Shown here one piece after another: positions 1 to 8,812 of a DNA stretch of 40,075 bases. The notes under the pieces were generated by a model, which was not told where the DNA came from, ran no database searches, and saw nothing but the letters and a program-made list of their open reading frames with translations. This DNA comes from Chloroflexota bacterium (GTDB taxonomy: Bacteria; Chloroflexota; Anaerolineae; Aggregatilineales; Phototrophicaceae): NCBI GenBank assembly GCA_011523515.1, contig WTGO01000137.1, positions 1 through 40,075 on the forward strand. Reading direction: 5' to 3'. Both the position numbers and the translations under genes were made by a program. Numbering within the stretch: the stretch's first letter is position 1; each line of letters opens with the position of its first letter.

Positions 1-49
1 GATCCTCGTGTGCGACAAGCACGACATTCCATTTGAGTTAGAGGCGCGT

Positions 50-1081
50 ATGAAAAGCAAAGTGATTGTTGATCCCCATTTCCGCCGCATGAACGAGATC
101 TTCTCGGCAGAAGACCAGCGGCGCCTGCATAACCTGGTCGACGTGGTCTGGGGCCAGGACGAGCGCATGCCCCGGGACGAGTTTCTGCGCGCGCTGCCGG
201 ATGCCGAGGCGGTAATTTGCGCCGGTTGGCATTATGGCGATGTGCTGGACCACGCCGGGAAGCTGAGAGCCATCATGGATGTCTCGGGCGGCTTCCCCCA
301 GGGGCTGGATTACGAGGAATGCTATCGCCGCCGCATCCGCGTCTTGAGCGCTGCGCCGGGTTTCGCGCGGCAGGTGGCCGAGTTCTCGCTGGGCCTGGCC
401 ATCGCCTCCTGCCGCGAGATCGCTTTTGGCGACCGCCTGATGCGCGCCGGCGAGGAGAAGTATCTCTGGTATGGCAACGTCAGCACTTACTTGCTCTATG
501 ATCAGCCGGTGGGCATGATCGGCTACGGCAGCCTCGCGCGCGCGCTGCACCCGCTGCTGCGGCCCTTCGGCGTGACGATTTCGGCTTACGACCCCTGGCT
601 GGGCGATGGCTATCTGCGCCGCCAAGGCGTCGAGCCGCTGCCGCTGGAGCAGCTGCTGGCGAGCTCGCGATTCATCTTTGTGCTGGCCGTCCCCTCCCGC
701 GAGAACCGCGCCATGCTCACGCGCAAATTGCTGGAGCTCATCCAGAACGACGCGGTGCTGATATTGGCCAGCCGGGCGCATGTGGTCGATTTCGACGCGC
801 TGACCGAGCTGGTGCTGGCCGGGCGTTTCAAGCTGGCGACCGATGTCTTCCCGGTGGAGCCGCTGCCGGCGGATCATCCCATACGGCAGGCTGAAGGCGC
901 GCTGCTCTCGGCGCATCGCGCCGGCTCAGTGACGCAGGGCATGGTCGAATTGGGCGAGATGGTCGTCGACGATCTGGAGGCGGTGGCGAAGGGTCTGCCG
1001 CCGCGCCGCCTGCAGATGGCGGAGCCGGAATTGAGCATGCGCTACACGCGCAACCAGGCCAAGGCGCCTGATAAAAGCTAA
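50..1081 (+). CDS. D-isomer-specific 2-hydroxyacid dehydrogenase family protein
   Basis: Predicted cytosolic NAD(P)-dependent oxidoreductase of the D-2-hydroxyacid dehydrogenase family, 343 aa from the chosen start. The nucleotide-binding loop GYGSLA lies at residues 158-163, followed about 20 residues later by an acidic residue in SAYDP. The family catalytic triad is visible: Arg242 in ASRAHVV, Glu270 in FPVEPL and His289 in SAHRAG. The N-terminal half (about 1-120) fits the flavodoxin-like substrate domain. I start at ATG 50, preceded by a GAGG-like ribosome site; the frame is open to the window edge, so a longer upstream start cannot be excluded. Substrate is not evident. It converges on the methyltransferase gene on the other strand, with only 21 bases between. 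Family is confident, specificity unknown. Confidence 0.85.
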   Translation: MKSKVIVDPHFRRMNEIFSAEDQRRLHNLVDVVWGQDERMPRDEFLRALPDAEAVICAGWHYGDVLDHAGKLRAIMDVSGGFPQGLDYEECYRRRIRVLSAAPGFARQVAEFSLGLAIASCREIAFGDRLMRAGEEKYLWYGNVSTYLLYDQPVGMIGYGSLARALHPLLRPFGVTISAYDPWLGDGYLRRQGVEPLPLEQLLASSRFIFVLAVPSRENRAMLTRKLLELIQNDAVLILASRAHVVDFDALTELVLAGRFKLATDVFPVEPLPADHPIRQAEGALLSAHRAGSVTQGMVELGEMVVDDLEAVAKGLPPRRLQMAEPELSMRYTRNQAKAPDKS

Positions 1082-1102
1082 GAAAGAATAATCTCACCCG
1101 TT

Positions 1103-2017
1103 TTAGATGAGCTTCTTCTGCGCGGGCTTCCAGACTCCATCTGAGTAAAGTCGTTCTACGGATTTCTCGAAGTCTCGAATAGCGTTGATATGGTTGTTTA
1201 GAAACCAGCGCTTGTGATCTGCTAAATACGACCTCCGAATTGATTCATTGCGCAAATCCAGTGGAACACGTTTCATCCGTGGATCGACGCTATCGAATCC
1301 CGAAAAGTCGCTCTGCAAACGTTCCTGCGCTATCGTGAGATAATCGGGATTTATCTCAATTCCAGTTCCAATTCGGTTGAGTTGCTGGCAGACACGGAGT
1401 GTTGTCCCGCTACCTAAGAAAGGATCAAGAACACGGCCACCCTCATTGCTGGAAGCAAGGACGAGTCGCTCGATTAGTCCTTCAGGTTTTTGAGTCGGAT
1501 GATTCTGTCTATTGTCATTGCAATAGTGGACATGGGAAAACTCCCATACATCGCCGGGATTAGCTCCTCGCATATTGTTACGCTCGCGATAGTACTTCTG
1601 TGGTACACGTACTGCATCCAGATTGAAAACGAAATCCCGCGACTTTGTGAACATCAGAATGTCATCGTGTCTAGGGGAAAATCCTTTAGTTTTCCCGACG
1701 CCTTGCGTATAGTGCCACACAATCCAATTGGTAAAGTGCATTCCCAGTTCGCGTTCGAGGATTTCATATAGGTATGCAATGAACCGGAAACCCATGAACA
1801 CGTAAATTGTGCCCCGCGATTTTAGTAATCGTGACGCCTCACTGAGCCAACTCTGTGTAAATTCCAGGTAACCATCGAAACTGCGACTGTCGAGATTATT
1901 TCCATAGTTCTTGCCGAGATTATACGGAGGATCCGCAATAATCAGGTCAAACGATCCAGATTTAAGTTTCGGAAGCTCACAGAGTGCGTCTCCCAAGATG
2001 AGGTTTTGGTTAATCAC
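1103..2017 (-). CDS. HpaI-like type II adenine-N6 DNA methyltransferase
   Basis: Beta-class DNA methyltransferase, 304 aa. The catalytic motif IV, ADPPYNL, is N-terminal (DPPY at residues 29-32). HPTQKP is at 173-178 and the SAM-binding motif DPFLGSGTT at 198-206, followed by the acidic GIEINPDY. DPPY indicates N6-adenine methylation. Sequence resemblance (from memory) and its partner point to the M.HpaI group, recognition GTTAAC. The start is GTG at 2017, overlapping the last 8 bases of the upstream nuclease frame (positions 2010-2017), a tight nuclease-then-methylase operon. The region is visibly AT-richer than the flanking dehydrogenase and ligase genes, suggesting transfer. Because the nuclease carries a stop codon, this enzyme may now act as an orphan methylase. 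Class is certain; GTTAAC specificity is inferred. Confidence 0.9.
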   Translation of the reverse strand: MINQNLILGDALCELPKLKSGSFDLIIADPPYNLGKNYGNNLDSRSFDGYLEFTQSWLSEASRLLKSRGTIYVFMGFRFIAYLYEILERELGMHFTNWIVWHYTQGVGKTKGFSPRHDDILMFTKSRDFVFNLDAVRVPQKYYRERNNMRGANPGDVWEFSHVHYCNDNRQNHPTQKPEGLIERLVLASSNEGGRVLDPFLGSGTTLRVCQQLNRIGTGIEINPDYLTIAQERLQSDFSGFDSVDPRMKRVPLDLRNESIRRSYLADHKRWFLNNHINAIRDFEKSVERLYSDGVWKPAQKKLI

Positions 2018-2789
2018 TGCTCTTTATCCATCCATGCTTGTTGGCGAGTGTCAGCCACTCTTCAAATGTGCGCTTAGACGAATGCAGATACTTGCGATCT
2101 AGTATCTGACAAAACTCCCATGTCGTTCGCTCTTCTTGCTCAACGTAGTGAATGTCACGGATCTGAATCTGACCGGTCCCTAAGGCGGGATTGCAGTTGA
2201 AGTCCTTTGAACTTATGTATTTTAGATCTTACGCATTGTATGCGACAACTTCCATGGTTCCGTCCATAAGACCCGAAATGTTGTTACGAGATGAGTATAC
2301 CCGATGCTTGAGGGACAAGATCGCAAAGATATAGTCGGGGTCTTTGACATATGCGGTACGAATCCGAGCAAAGGAAGTGATATTCGGTGATTTTCCACTT
2401 GAAGATATATCTTCGGCAGTTGCCTTAACATCGACATCTGCGGATACCCCACTTTCGATATTTCTTTCCATCTTGAACTGAAGGATGACGTCAGCCATAT
2501 GCAAGCGTTCTACGGCCTCAACATGGATCAACGAGTATCGATTGCTTGCGTCCTCCAAGACTGCATGAAAAACTTCGACCGCCCAGGCTTCGACAAACGG
2601 TCCAGCAATCTTGTTTATGTTTTCCATTGGAAGACCAAGCTTGAGGTTCGTGTTTATGATTATCTTGTTTTTTCCTGCATGAATAGCTTCACTTATGATT
2701 GCCTCGATGGAATTGATAACAAACCGGGAACAGGCATCGTAGTCTGCCGATTGCAAAGGAATCTTGAAGTCTAGAAGCTCGAAACTCAT
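2010..2789 (-). pseudogene. HpaI-like type II restriction endonuclease, interrupted by an in-frame TAA
   Basis: Minus-strand frame of 259 residues plus stop that resembles the HpaI endonuclease (about 254 aa) along its whole length. The first open part, 186 codons from ATG 2789, contains INTNLKLGLP, NINKIAGP, a likely metal-binding Asp100 in MADVIL, and Asp120/Lys122 in ADVDVKA, followed by SGKSPNITSF. An in-frame TAA occupies 2231-2229. The same frame then continues for 72 codons with clear family sequence (DLKYIS, NPALGTGQIQIRDIHYV, RTTWEFCQILD) to TAA at 2012-2010. As I recall HpaI, this position is Tyr just before DLKY, so one base change (TAC or TAT to TAA) explains it. The C-terminal part is well preserved, so the mutation is recent, an assembly error, or suppressed. 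The start lies just after the YbdK-like gene stop. Confidence 0.88.
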
Positions 2790-2795
2790 GCTTGC

Positions 2796-3968
2796 TTAGT
2801 CCCGTACGCCGCGCAGGGTCTCGGCGCGCAGGTGATCGACCACCGCCTTGAGCGCCTCCTCATCGGTCGCGCCGTCGGACTTGCACTGGTTGTAGACGGC
2901 CAGCTGCCGGTCGGAGCTGGTGCCTTTTTCCAAGATAGTATGGACGTAGTTGATCTCTTCGCGCGAGCCCAACTCGTCGACGACATCATCAATGACCCCG
3001 AGCAATTCTTTGGCCAGGAAGCGCATCGGCACGGCCTCGCGTTTGCCATAGTCGATCAGCTGGCCGTCCAGTCCCCAGCGCACGGCGCGCCATTTATTCT
3101 CGGCGATGAGTTCATTGGGATAGATGCGCCAACTCAGGTTCTCGTTGCGCAGCTTGATCAGCTTGGCGACCAGGGCTTGCACCAGCGCGGCGATAGCCAC
3201 AGCTTCGTCCACTGTGGTACAGATATCGCAGATGCGGATTTCCAATGTGCCGAAGTCCTCGTGCGGGCGGCTGTCCCACCAGATCTTGGTGTAGTCGGCT
3301 TTGCCGTCGCTGCGCCCCTTGCCCAGCGCGCCCACTTGCCCGAAGGTATCAATGAGATGGGTGTAATCGCTGAAGGAGTTGAAAATCGGCGCGGTGCCCG
3401 TGCGCGGCAGGTTCTCGAAGATGATGCTGCGGTAGCTCTTCAGCCCGGTGGGGTGCCCGTGCCAGAAAGGCGAACTGGTCGAGAAAGCCAGCAGGTGCGG
3501 CAAGAAATAGCGCAGCTGATTCTGAATGTCGATCAGCAAGTCGAGTTGTTCGGGGCTGGCGCCGAAGCCGACATGCACGTGCATGCCGAAGATCAGCATC
3601 TGCCGCGCGACCTCTTGCATGTAATCTTTCAGGTCTTGATAGCGCTCGCCCGGGTTGGCTTCTTGCTCTTCCCATTTGGCGAATGGATGCGTGCTGGCGG
3701 CCAGGATGCCGTAGCCATAGCGCTCGGCCACGGTATCCACTTCGCGGCGCAGGCGCACCAATTCCATGCGCGCTTCCTGCACATTGCGGCAGATGGCGCT
3801 GCCAATCTCGATCTGCGATTGCAGAAACTCCGGCTTGACCTGGTCGCCGATTTGGCGGATGCGTTCGTCGTGGAGCAATTGCTGGACCACCGCCGCCAAT
3901 TCGCCGGTAGCCGGGTCGATCAATTGATATTCTTCTTCGATGCCGATGGTCAAGGGTGCGGTGTACAT
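2796..3968 (-). CDS. YbdK-type carboxylate-amine ligase (glutamate-cysteine ligase 2 family)
   Basis: 390-aa protein of the GCS2/YbdK family, ATP-dependent ligases that join a carboxylate to an amine; E. coli YbdK has weak gamma-glutamylcysteine synthetase activity. The family start IGIEEEYQLID is at residues 9-19, HPFAKW follows near residue 93, and the strongly conserved MHVHVGF occurs in the first half. GTLEIRICD, with the typical metal/substrate-binding ELRxxD-like strand, is in the second half. Length matches the family (about 370-400). ATG 3968 is preceded by GAAGGGG, a reasonable ribosome site. It lies directly upstream of the HpaI-like nuclease start with 6 bases between genes, probably a chance abutment after insertion of the restriction locus. 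The true substrate is unknown. Confidence 0.88.
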   Translation of the reverse strand: MYTAPLTIGIEEEYQLIDPATGELAAVVQQLLHDERIRQIGDQVKPEFLQSQIEIGSAICRNVQEARMELVRLRREVDTVAERYGYGILAASTHPFAKWEEQEANPGERYQDLKDYMQEVARQMLIFGMHVHVGFGASPEQLDLLIDIQNQLRYFLPHLLAFSTSSPFWHGHPTGLKSYRSIIFENLPRTGTAPIFNSFSDYTHLIDTFGQVGALGKGRSDGKADYTKIWWDSRPHEDFGTLEIRICDICTTVDEAVAIAALVQALVAKLIKLRNENLSWRIYPNELIAENKWRAVRWGLDGQLIDYGKREAVPMRFLAKELLGVIDDVVDELGSREEINYVHTILEKGTSSDRQLAVYNQCKSDGATDEEALKAVVDHLRAETLRGVRD

Positions 3969-4046
3969 GGCAATTTCCCCTTCGCAAGGCGTGAATTCCT
4001 AGAGAGATATTAACATAATCTTACAGCCAGGCAAGCGGACTTGGGA

Positions 4047-4077
4047 GCGGCGGGCGAGCCAAAGCCCGCCCCTACAT
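4047..4077. repeat. GC-rich palindromic repeat, family A
   Basis: Intergenic inverted repeat: GGGCGAGCC, a short loop, a near-complementary GCCCGCCC arm, ending in CCCCTACA. It sits between the start of the YbdK-like gene and the 3' end of the sulfatase. Similar units recur at 7679, 8813, 9664, 20201, 27414, 36430 and 37384. Confidence 0.7.
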
Positions 4078-4127
4078 CGCAAGGTAATGTGTGTGGGCGC
4101 GGGCGCCGATGCGAGCTTGATTTCCCG

Positions 4128-5689
4128 TCACACCAGCGGCCAGGGGCGGACTTCGCAGCGCTCGGCCCAGGCATCGTAAAGGCGGCTCATCGTTTGGACG
4201 CGCTCGCTTTCGCCGCCGCTGAGGTCGGTTAGCTCGGTACGGTCGTCGAGCATGTTATAGAGCTCCCAATCTTGCGGGTGCTTGCTGACCAGCTTCCAAT
4301 CGCCCACGCGGACGGCGCGGTTGCCTTCGTGCTCCCAGTAGAGCGGCCGCTCGCGCCGCCAGTCGCCATCCGCCAGCGCCGGCAGGAAACTCTCGCCTTC
4401 GACCGGCTGAATCGCATTACCCTCGTATTCGCCCGGATAGCGCGCCCCGGCCAGCTCGGCGAAAGTCGGCAGCACATCGATAAATTGAATCGGACTGTGG
4501 ACGACGGTCGGCCGGTCAATCAGGGCCGGATAATGCACGATGCAGGGCGAGGAGATGCCGCCCTCGTGCACCCAATGCTTGTAGAGGCGGAAGGGCGAAT
4601 TGGAGGCGTTGGCCCAAGGCAAGTCGTAGCTCATGTAGGTATCGGCCGGTCCCGGGCGCATGCCGACGCGGTTGCCGATGCGCACCGGACGCCCATCGGG
4701 CAGATTGGGCACGTAGGAGTTGATCCAGCCGTCTTCCGCCAGGTATTCGGCGCAGCCACCATTGTCGGACAGGAAGATGATCATCGTATCATCAGCGATG
4801 CCCAGGGCTTCCAAGCGAGCCATGATCCGGCCGATGCCTTGGTCCATGCGGTCGATCATGGCGGCGTAGGTGGCCATGCGCAGGTCTTCCCAATCGGCGT
4901 TTTTCTCGTCCGCCCAAGGATGCGAGTCATCATCGCGCGGCGAGATATTCCAGGCCGGATCGAGCAGTCCCAGGCCGTTGAGCTCTTCGTGTCGCTGCTG
5001 GCGCAACCGGTCCCAGCCGCCGCGGTAAGCGCCTTCGTATTTGGCGATGTCTTCGGGCGGGGCGTGCAGGGGCCAGTGGGGCGCGGTGTAGGCGAGGTGC
5101 AGGAAAAAGGACATTTCATCCTGATGCGCCTCGTCAATCATGTCGATCGCTTTGTCGCTGATGGCGTCGGTGTAATAAAAGTCGTCGGGATAATCGGCGA
5201 CGAACTCGCCGTCTTCAACCAGCGCGTGGGGGTGGAAGAAGCTGCCGGCGCCGGCCAGCGTGCCATAGAAGCGGTCGAAACCGCGCTGCGTTGGCGTCGG
5301 GTGGCCGGGAGCGCCGGGGCGCCAGCTCTCCGGCTCGCGCGCGGGCAAGAAGCCGCCGACGTGCCACTTGCCGGCCATCAAGGCGCGGTAACCCGCGCCC
5401 CGCAGCACTTCGGCGATGGTCACGGCATCGTCGCGCAGGTAGCCCTGATAGGCGCGCGTTCCGTTGTCGTCCATCATGTGGCCGACGCCGGCTTGGTGCG
5501 GGTGCAGGCCGGTCAACAGCGCTGCGCGCGAGGGGCAGCAGCGCGCGAAACTGTACATCTGTGAGAAGCGCGCGCGCCCGCGGCCGCCAGTCGGTCGAGG
5601 TTGGGCGTGTCGATCTCCGAGCCGTAGCAGCCGATATCGCTGTAGCCCAAGTCATCGGCGAGTATCAGAATGATGTTTGGTTTGCTCAC
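4128..5689 (-). pseudogene. Sulfatase (arylsulfatase family) with a frameshift
   Basis: A formylglycine-dependent sulfatase split between two minus-strand frames. The N-terminal part, from GTG 5689 (GGGAAG ribosome site; TTG 5710 is the alternative), gives [19 protein letters not shown], with the metal-binding Asp pair and [13 protein letters not shown]. The rest, in another frame down to 4128, begins at the expected FSQMYSF and carries the sulfatase signature [11 protein letters not shown], whose first Cys would become formylglycine. MAGKWHVGG and LSDNGG (Asp/Asn metal ligands) follow. The break falls in a (GC)5 run at 5568-5577: removing one GC unit restores GARFSQMYS. The total would be about 520 aa, normal for the family. 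Either a real slippage mutation, a switchable repeat, or a sequence error. The neighbouring sugar kinase hints at carbohydrate use, but no anaerobic sulfatase-maturase is present here. Confidence 0.88.
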
Positions 5690-5832
5690 GTGGCTTCCCG
5701 ATCCTGGCAAAATAGACCAGCGATGCGATCACTGCAGAGTTTAGCGCACTCATGACCTTGGTGGCCGAGGCGACCAACGAATGTCGCTTTTGCAAAGGCA
5801 GGACTCCTCAATAGAGGAGCATTCAACAAGGT

Positions 5833-6009
5833 CTACCCGTTTTCCTTCCGAGGAGGCTTCGGCGTTCCCAAACCCTTGGGACGATCAGCTGGTTTTGCAG
5901 CTGTGGCAGTACTGTCCCTAGGCGGCGACTGTTTAGGATAAATCTTCTCCCCGTCCACGACATATTCTGTAATAGGTGTATTCGAGATTGCAATGTTATT
6001 TTCTCTCAT
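5833..6009 (-). CDS. Small hypothetical protein, proline- and lysine-rich tail
   Basis: 58-aa protein from ATG 6009, chosen because a GGGAGGG ribosome site lies 6-12 bases upstream; the frame itself stays open further upstream, into the preceding gene. The N-terminal part contains TPITEYVVDGEKIYP; the C-terminal half is low complexity (SPPRDS, PADRPKGLGTPKPPRKENG), basic and probably disordered. I do not recognise a family. It begins 26 bases after the stop of the 140-aa gene and is probably co-transcribed with it. Both are AT-richer than the sulfatase and kinase on either side. Confidence 0.55.
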   Translation of the reverse strand: MRENNIAISNTPITEYVVDGEKIYPKQSPPRDSTATAAKPADRPKGLGTPKPPRKENG

Positions 6010-6035
6010 ATTGCGCCCTCCCATCTGACGCCAAC

Positions 6036-6458
6036 TCACCGGACTTTCCCAACTACATTCAAACCATTGTGTGATGTAACTTTCCAATCTCCAAATTCTG
6101 GCGCCTCAATCTGGAACTCATATAGGCCATCGGAGACATATCTGAATCGTCTAAACTGGAATGTCGTCAATCTACTCTTCGAATCTCTCAGATCAATATT
6201 GAATTGCAGTCGTCCAATTTCTTGATTGTCATCGGGCGCCGAAATGCGCAAGATGGCCGGGTGAACTCTCGACTCCGTGTCTGATTCCTTATACCAGTAT
6301 GATACAAGAGCAAAGGTCGGATCTAGCGGCGCCAATGCTGGTCCAGGTTGCGGCAACGCAAGCTCAAGAATTGTATCCGTGAACACCCTGTGCAGCACTA
6401 TTGTGCCGTCGTCAAGCTTTCCGTAATCTCTGCAAATTACTGACCAGCCTAGCCTCAT
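6036..6458 (-). CDS. Hypothetical protein, about 140 aa, possible DUF6941-like
   Basis: 140-aa soluble protein with no signal peptide or membrane segment. The opening GWSVICRDYGKLDDGTIVLHRVF resembles the start of small beta-rich proteins annotated DUF6941 (an opening strand, a short acidic turn, then a strand). The C-terminal YEFQIEAPEFGDW, ending in a beta-strand-like NVVGKVR, also fits a beta sandwich. The assignment is a weak impression from memory; treat it as unknown. The gene lies between the sugar kinase (21-base gap) and the 58-aa gene. Base composition is more AT-rich than the kinase, so the pair may be an acquired cassette. Confidence 0.6.
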   Translation of the reverse strand: MRLGWSVICRDYGKLDDGTIVLHRVFTDTILELALPQPGPALAPLDPTFALVSYWYKESDTESRVHPAILRISAPDDNQEIGRLQFNIDLRDSKSRLTTFQFRRFRYVSDGLYEFQIEAPEFGDWKVTSHNGLNVVGKVR

Positions 6459-6479
6459 TTGCTCGCCTACACTTTCAGT

Positions 6480-7421
6480 CTACCGTAATTCCGCCTGAAA
6501 CGCTCGCGCCTGCGCCATGGTGGGCAGGGCGGGAATCGCGCCCTTCTGCAGGCAAGTCATGGCGCCGACGGCATTGGCGAAGTCGAGAATATCAGGCAGT
6601 TGGGCGCGCCAGTTGTCACGGTTCTCCAGGATGCCGATGAGCATGGCCGCCACGAAGGCATCACCCGCGCCGGTGGTATCGGCAGCTTTGACGGCATAGC
6701 CGCCGTGCTCAATCATCGTCCCGTCCTTGAGATGCGCGACCGCGCCTTGCGCTCCGCGCGTGACGCAGATCATGTCCATGCGCTCGCGCCAGAGCGGCGT
6801 CACGTCAGCGCCGCCGGTCAAGAAGACCAGCTCCTCGTCGCTGATCTTCAGCAGATTGGCGTAATCGAGGCCGCTGAGCATGCCAGCTCTGGCGGCCGCG
6901 GCGCTTTCCCAGAGCGGCAAGCGCAGATTGGGATCGTAGGAGATGAACTTGTCGGCGGCGACGGCGTGGTCGATCGCTTTCAGAAGCGCCGAAGCCGCCG
7001 GCTCGTGGATGAAGGTGATGCTGCCGTAATGGAAAGCGGCGCAGGCGTCGATGACGGAGGGCTTGACATCTTCGGGCGTCATCAGCATATCGGCCGAGGG
7101 ATGGCGGTAGAACATGAAGCTGCGGTCGCCATCGGCGGTGTTGGAGACGAAAGCCAGGGCGGTGCGCGCTTCTTGCGAGAAGGTGAGGCCAGCGATATCC
7201 ACATTTTCGGCATCCAGCACAGCAGCCAAGTGCCGGCCGAAGGGATCATCGCCGACCTGCCCCATAAAAGCGCTGCTATAGCCCAGGCGGGCGACCGCGG
7301 CGGCGACATTGGCCGGGGCGCCACCCGGCGCTTTGACGAAGCCCGAAGCAGCGCCGACCGTCACACCCATTTCGAGGGCGACAAAGTCGATTAGCAATTC
7401 ACCGAAAGACAGCACGGACAT
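6480..7421 (-). CDS. PfkB-family sugar kinase (fructokinase-like)
   Basis: 313-aa ATP-dependent carbohydrate kinase of the ribokinase/PfkB family. It opens with the substrate-binding strand SVLSFGELLIDFVA. PfkB signature 1 is seen as APGGAPANVAAAVARLG (residues about 31-47), and signature 2 with the catalytic base as DTTGAGDAF in the last third. FGRHLAAVL and ALAFVSNTADGDRSFMFYR are typical of bacterial fructokinases, so fructose-6-phosphate formation is the best guess, though 2-keto-3-deoxygluconate or another ketose is possible. Length is normal. ATG 7421 is followed at once by the conserved strand, so no earlier start is needed. Its next-but-two downstream gene is the broken sulfatase. Confidence 0.9.
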   Translation of the reverse strand: MSVLSFGELLIDFVALEMGVTVGAASGFVKAPGGAPANVAAAVARLGYSSAFMGQVGDDPFGRHLAAVLDAENVDIAGLTFSQEARTALAFVSNTADGDRSFMFYRHPSADMLMTPEDVKPSVIDACAAFHYGSITFIHEPAASALLKAIDHAVAADKFISYDPNLRLPLWESAAAARAGMLSGLDYANLLKISDEELVFLTGGADVTPLWRERMDMICVTRGAQGAVAHLKDGTMIEHGGYAVKAADTTGAGDAFVAAMLIGILENRDNWRAQLPDILDFANAVGAMTCLQKGAIPALPTMAQARAFQAELR

Positions 7422-7498
7422 AACTGGGAGATTAGCAGTTGCGCAGGAATCGCGCCACTAATCGGCTGTGTGCGGAGGCGGTCGCCCGAAACCGTTCT

Positions 7499-7650
7499 TA
7501 ACCGCAAAGACACGAAGACACAAAGGAAAATATCAATTGTTCCCAGCGCTTTCTTCTTAAAGCAGGAACATCGCTGCGGAGCAACCGAAGGGTCGATCCC
7601 TTCAAGAGCAGAGCATTTCCTCTGTGCTCTTTGTGATCTCTGTGGTTCCA
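7499..7650. repeat. MITE-like element with inverted CACAGAG-type ends (family B)
   Basis: In the 371-base gene-free stretch 7422-7792, an arm reading AACCGCAAAGACACGAAGAC and onward starts near 7499. An inverted, imperfect copy ends near 7650 (on the opposite strand AACCACAGAGATCACAAAGA). Arms are about 30 bases, with about 85 bases between them and no coding sequence. Single-arm relatives occur at 9613, 14236, 23906 and 37475. No transposase or target-site duplication could be assigned. Confidence 0.6.
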
Positions 7651-7678
7651 ATTGAGTTGTGAGAAAATGCGGGACATT

Positions 7679-7704
7679 GTAGGGGCGATTCTGTGAATCG
7701 CCCT
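7679..7704. repeat. GC-rich palindromic repeat, family A (CTGTGA loop variant)
   Basis: GTAGGGGCGATTCTGTGAATCGCCCT: the arms GGGCGATTC and GAATCGCCC can pair around a short loop. Same type as the left half of the composites at 8813 and 36430. The rest of the gap to 7792 shows nothing recognisable. Confidence 0.65.
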
Positions 7705-7792
7705 CTGCTAAATTCGTGACTTTACGGCCGACCTTTACTTGGAATTTCTTCTGCGGTTAAATTTCAGTTTAATTTCGCCGCCGCAGCGGAGG

Positions 7793-8680
7793 TCAGGTTT
7801 TGAGCGAATACTTGGTGGCGTCCGCTTGTTCGCGCGCGACAAACTCATTGATGAACCCGCCGCAATCGCTGGCGACCAGCGCGCCAAAGCCGATGTTGAT
7901 CTCGAGCTTGCCAAGCAGCTGCAGCAGTTGCGTCATCTGCTGGTGCATGATCAGCATCATATCGTCCCAACTGACGTTGGCGGGCAAGTCGTGCTGGCGC
8001 AAGTCTCGCGTGCTTTCGAGGTATTCCAGCGCCGGTTCAACCGCGTCAAAGGCCAGCGCGACAGGCAAGTCGTGCCGCACCACCGCGTAGAAATGGCGGG
8101 CGAGAATGCGCGTGCCGTTTTCCAGCGCGAAGGAGTCGCAGGGCAGGCATAGCGGCTGCACCCGCGCGCCGTTGTCGCTCAGAAGGATGATGGCGCGGCG
8201 GATGAGCACCTGCAGCTCGGGCGTGGTTTGCAGGCTGTCCGTACTGGCTAGCAGCCGGCCATCCGGCTTGAGTACGCGCTTGATTTCGCGCAGGCAGTTG
8301 TCCACGTCAGCCACATGGTAGAGCGCGTGATTGGCCATGACCACATCAAAGGTGTCATCGGCGTAGGGCAGCTGCAGCGGGTCACCGTAAGACAGGCGGC
8401 CGCAGCCGCAGGGATGTTGTGATAAAAGATAGGGCGAAAGGTCGACGGCGAAGTAGTCGATATCGGGCTGCTGCTGGATCAGGCAGGCATAATGGCTGCC
8501 GGTGCCGACGCCGATATCGAGTACGGCTTCGTCGCCGTTCCAGCGGATGGTATCCAGCGTCCAGCTGACGAAGTCGGTGCGTGGGACGCAGTACTGCGCG
8601 TAGGTCTCTTCCAGTATGCGAAGGTTGCGATCGGTCGCATAATATCGACGGATTGCTTCGCCCTGCTCTGCTGCCGCCAT
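7793..8680 (-). CDS. Class I SAM-dependent methyltransferase
   Basis: About 295 aa from ATG 8680, chosen because a GGAAT ribosome-like site precedes it; an upstream TTG at 8734 would add 18 residues. Motif I, VLDIGVGTGSHYACL, begins near residue 53. The acidic end of strand 2 is AVDLSPYLL, then GDPLQLPYADDTFDVVMANHALYHV (motifs II-III, methyltransferase type 11) and REIKRVLKPDGRLLAST. The C-terminal third, about 130 residues, is a helical extension of unknown role. Substrate cannot be told from sequence; small-molecule or lipid acceptors are usual for this fold. It is flanked by repeats on both sides and has no close operon partner. Confidence 0.85.
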   Translation of the reverse strand: MAAAEQGEAIRRYYATDRNLRILEETYAQYCVPRTDFVSWTLDTIRWNGDEAVLDIGVGTGSHYACLIQQQPDIDYFAVDLSPYLLSQHPCGCGRLSYGDPLQLPYADDTFDVVMANHALYHVADVDNCLREIKRVLKPDGRLLASTDSLQTTPELQVLIRRAIILLSDNGARVQPLCLPCDSFALENGTRILARHFYAVVRHDLPVALAFDAVEPALEYLESTRDLRQHDLPANVSWDDMMLIMHQQMTQLLQLLGKLEINIGFGALVASDCGGFINEFVAREQADATKYSLKT

Positions 8681-8812
8681 CGCTATTCCAGCCAGTTGGG
8701 AGAACTGCTCTGTATCGACACTCTTACTATACAACTGAATATCCCAAACGCAAGCATGGCGTAGGTTAGACGCGGGGCAATCGGCTGACAGGCGGGGATA
8801 CCATCTGGCAGT

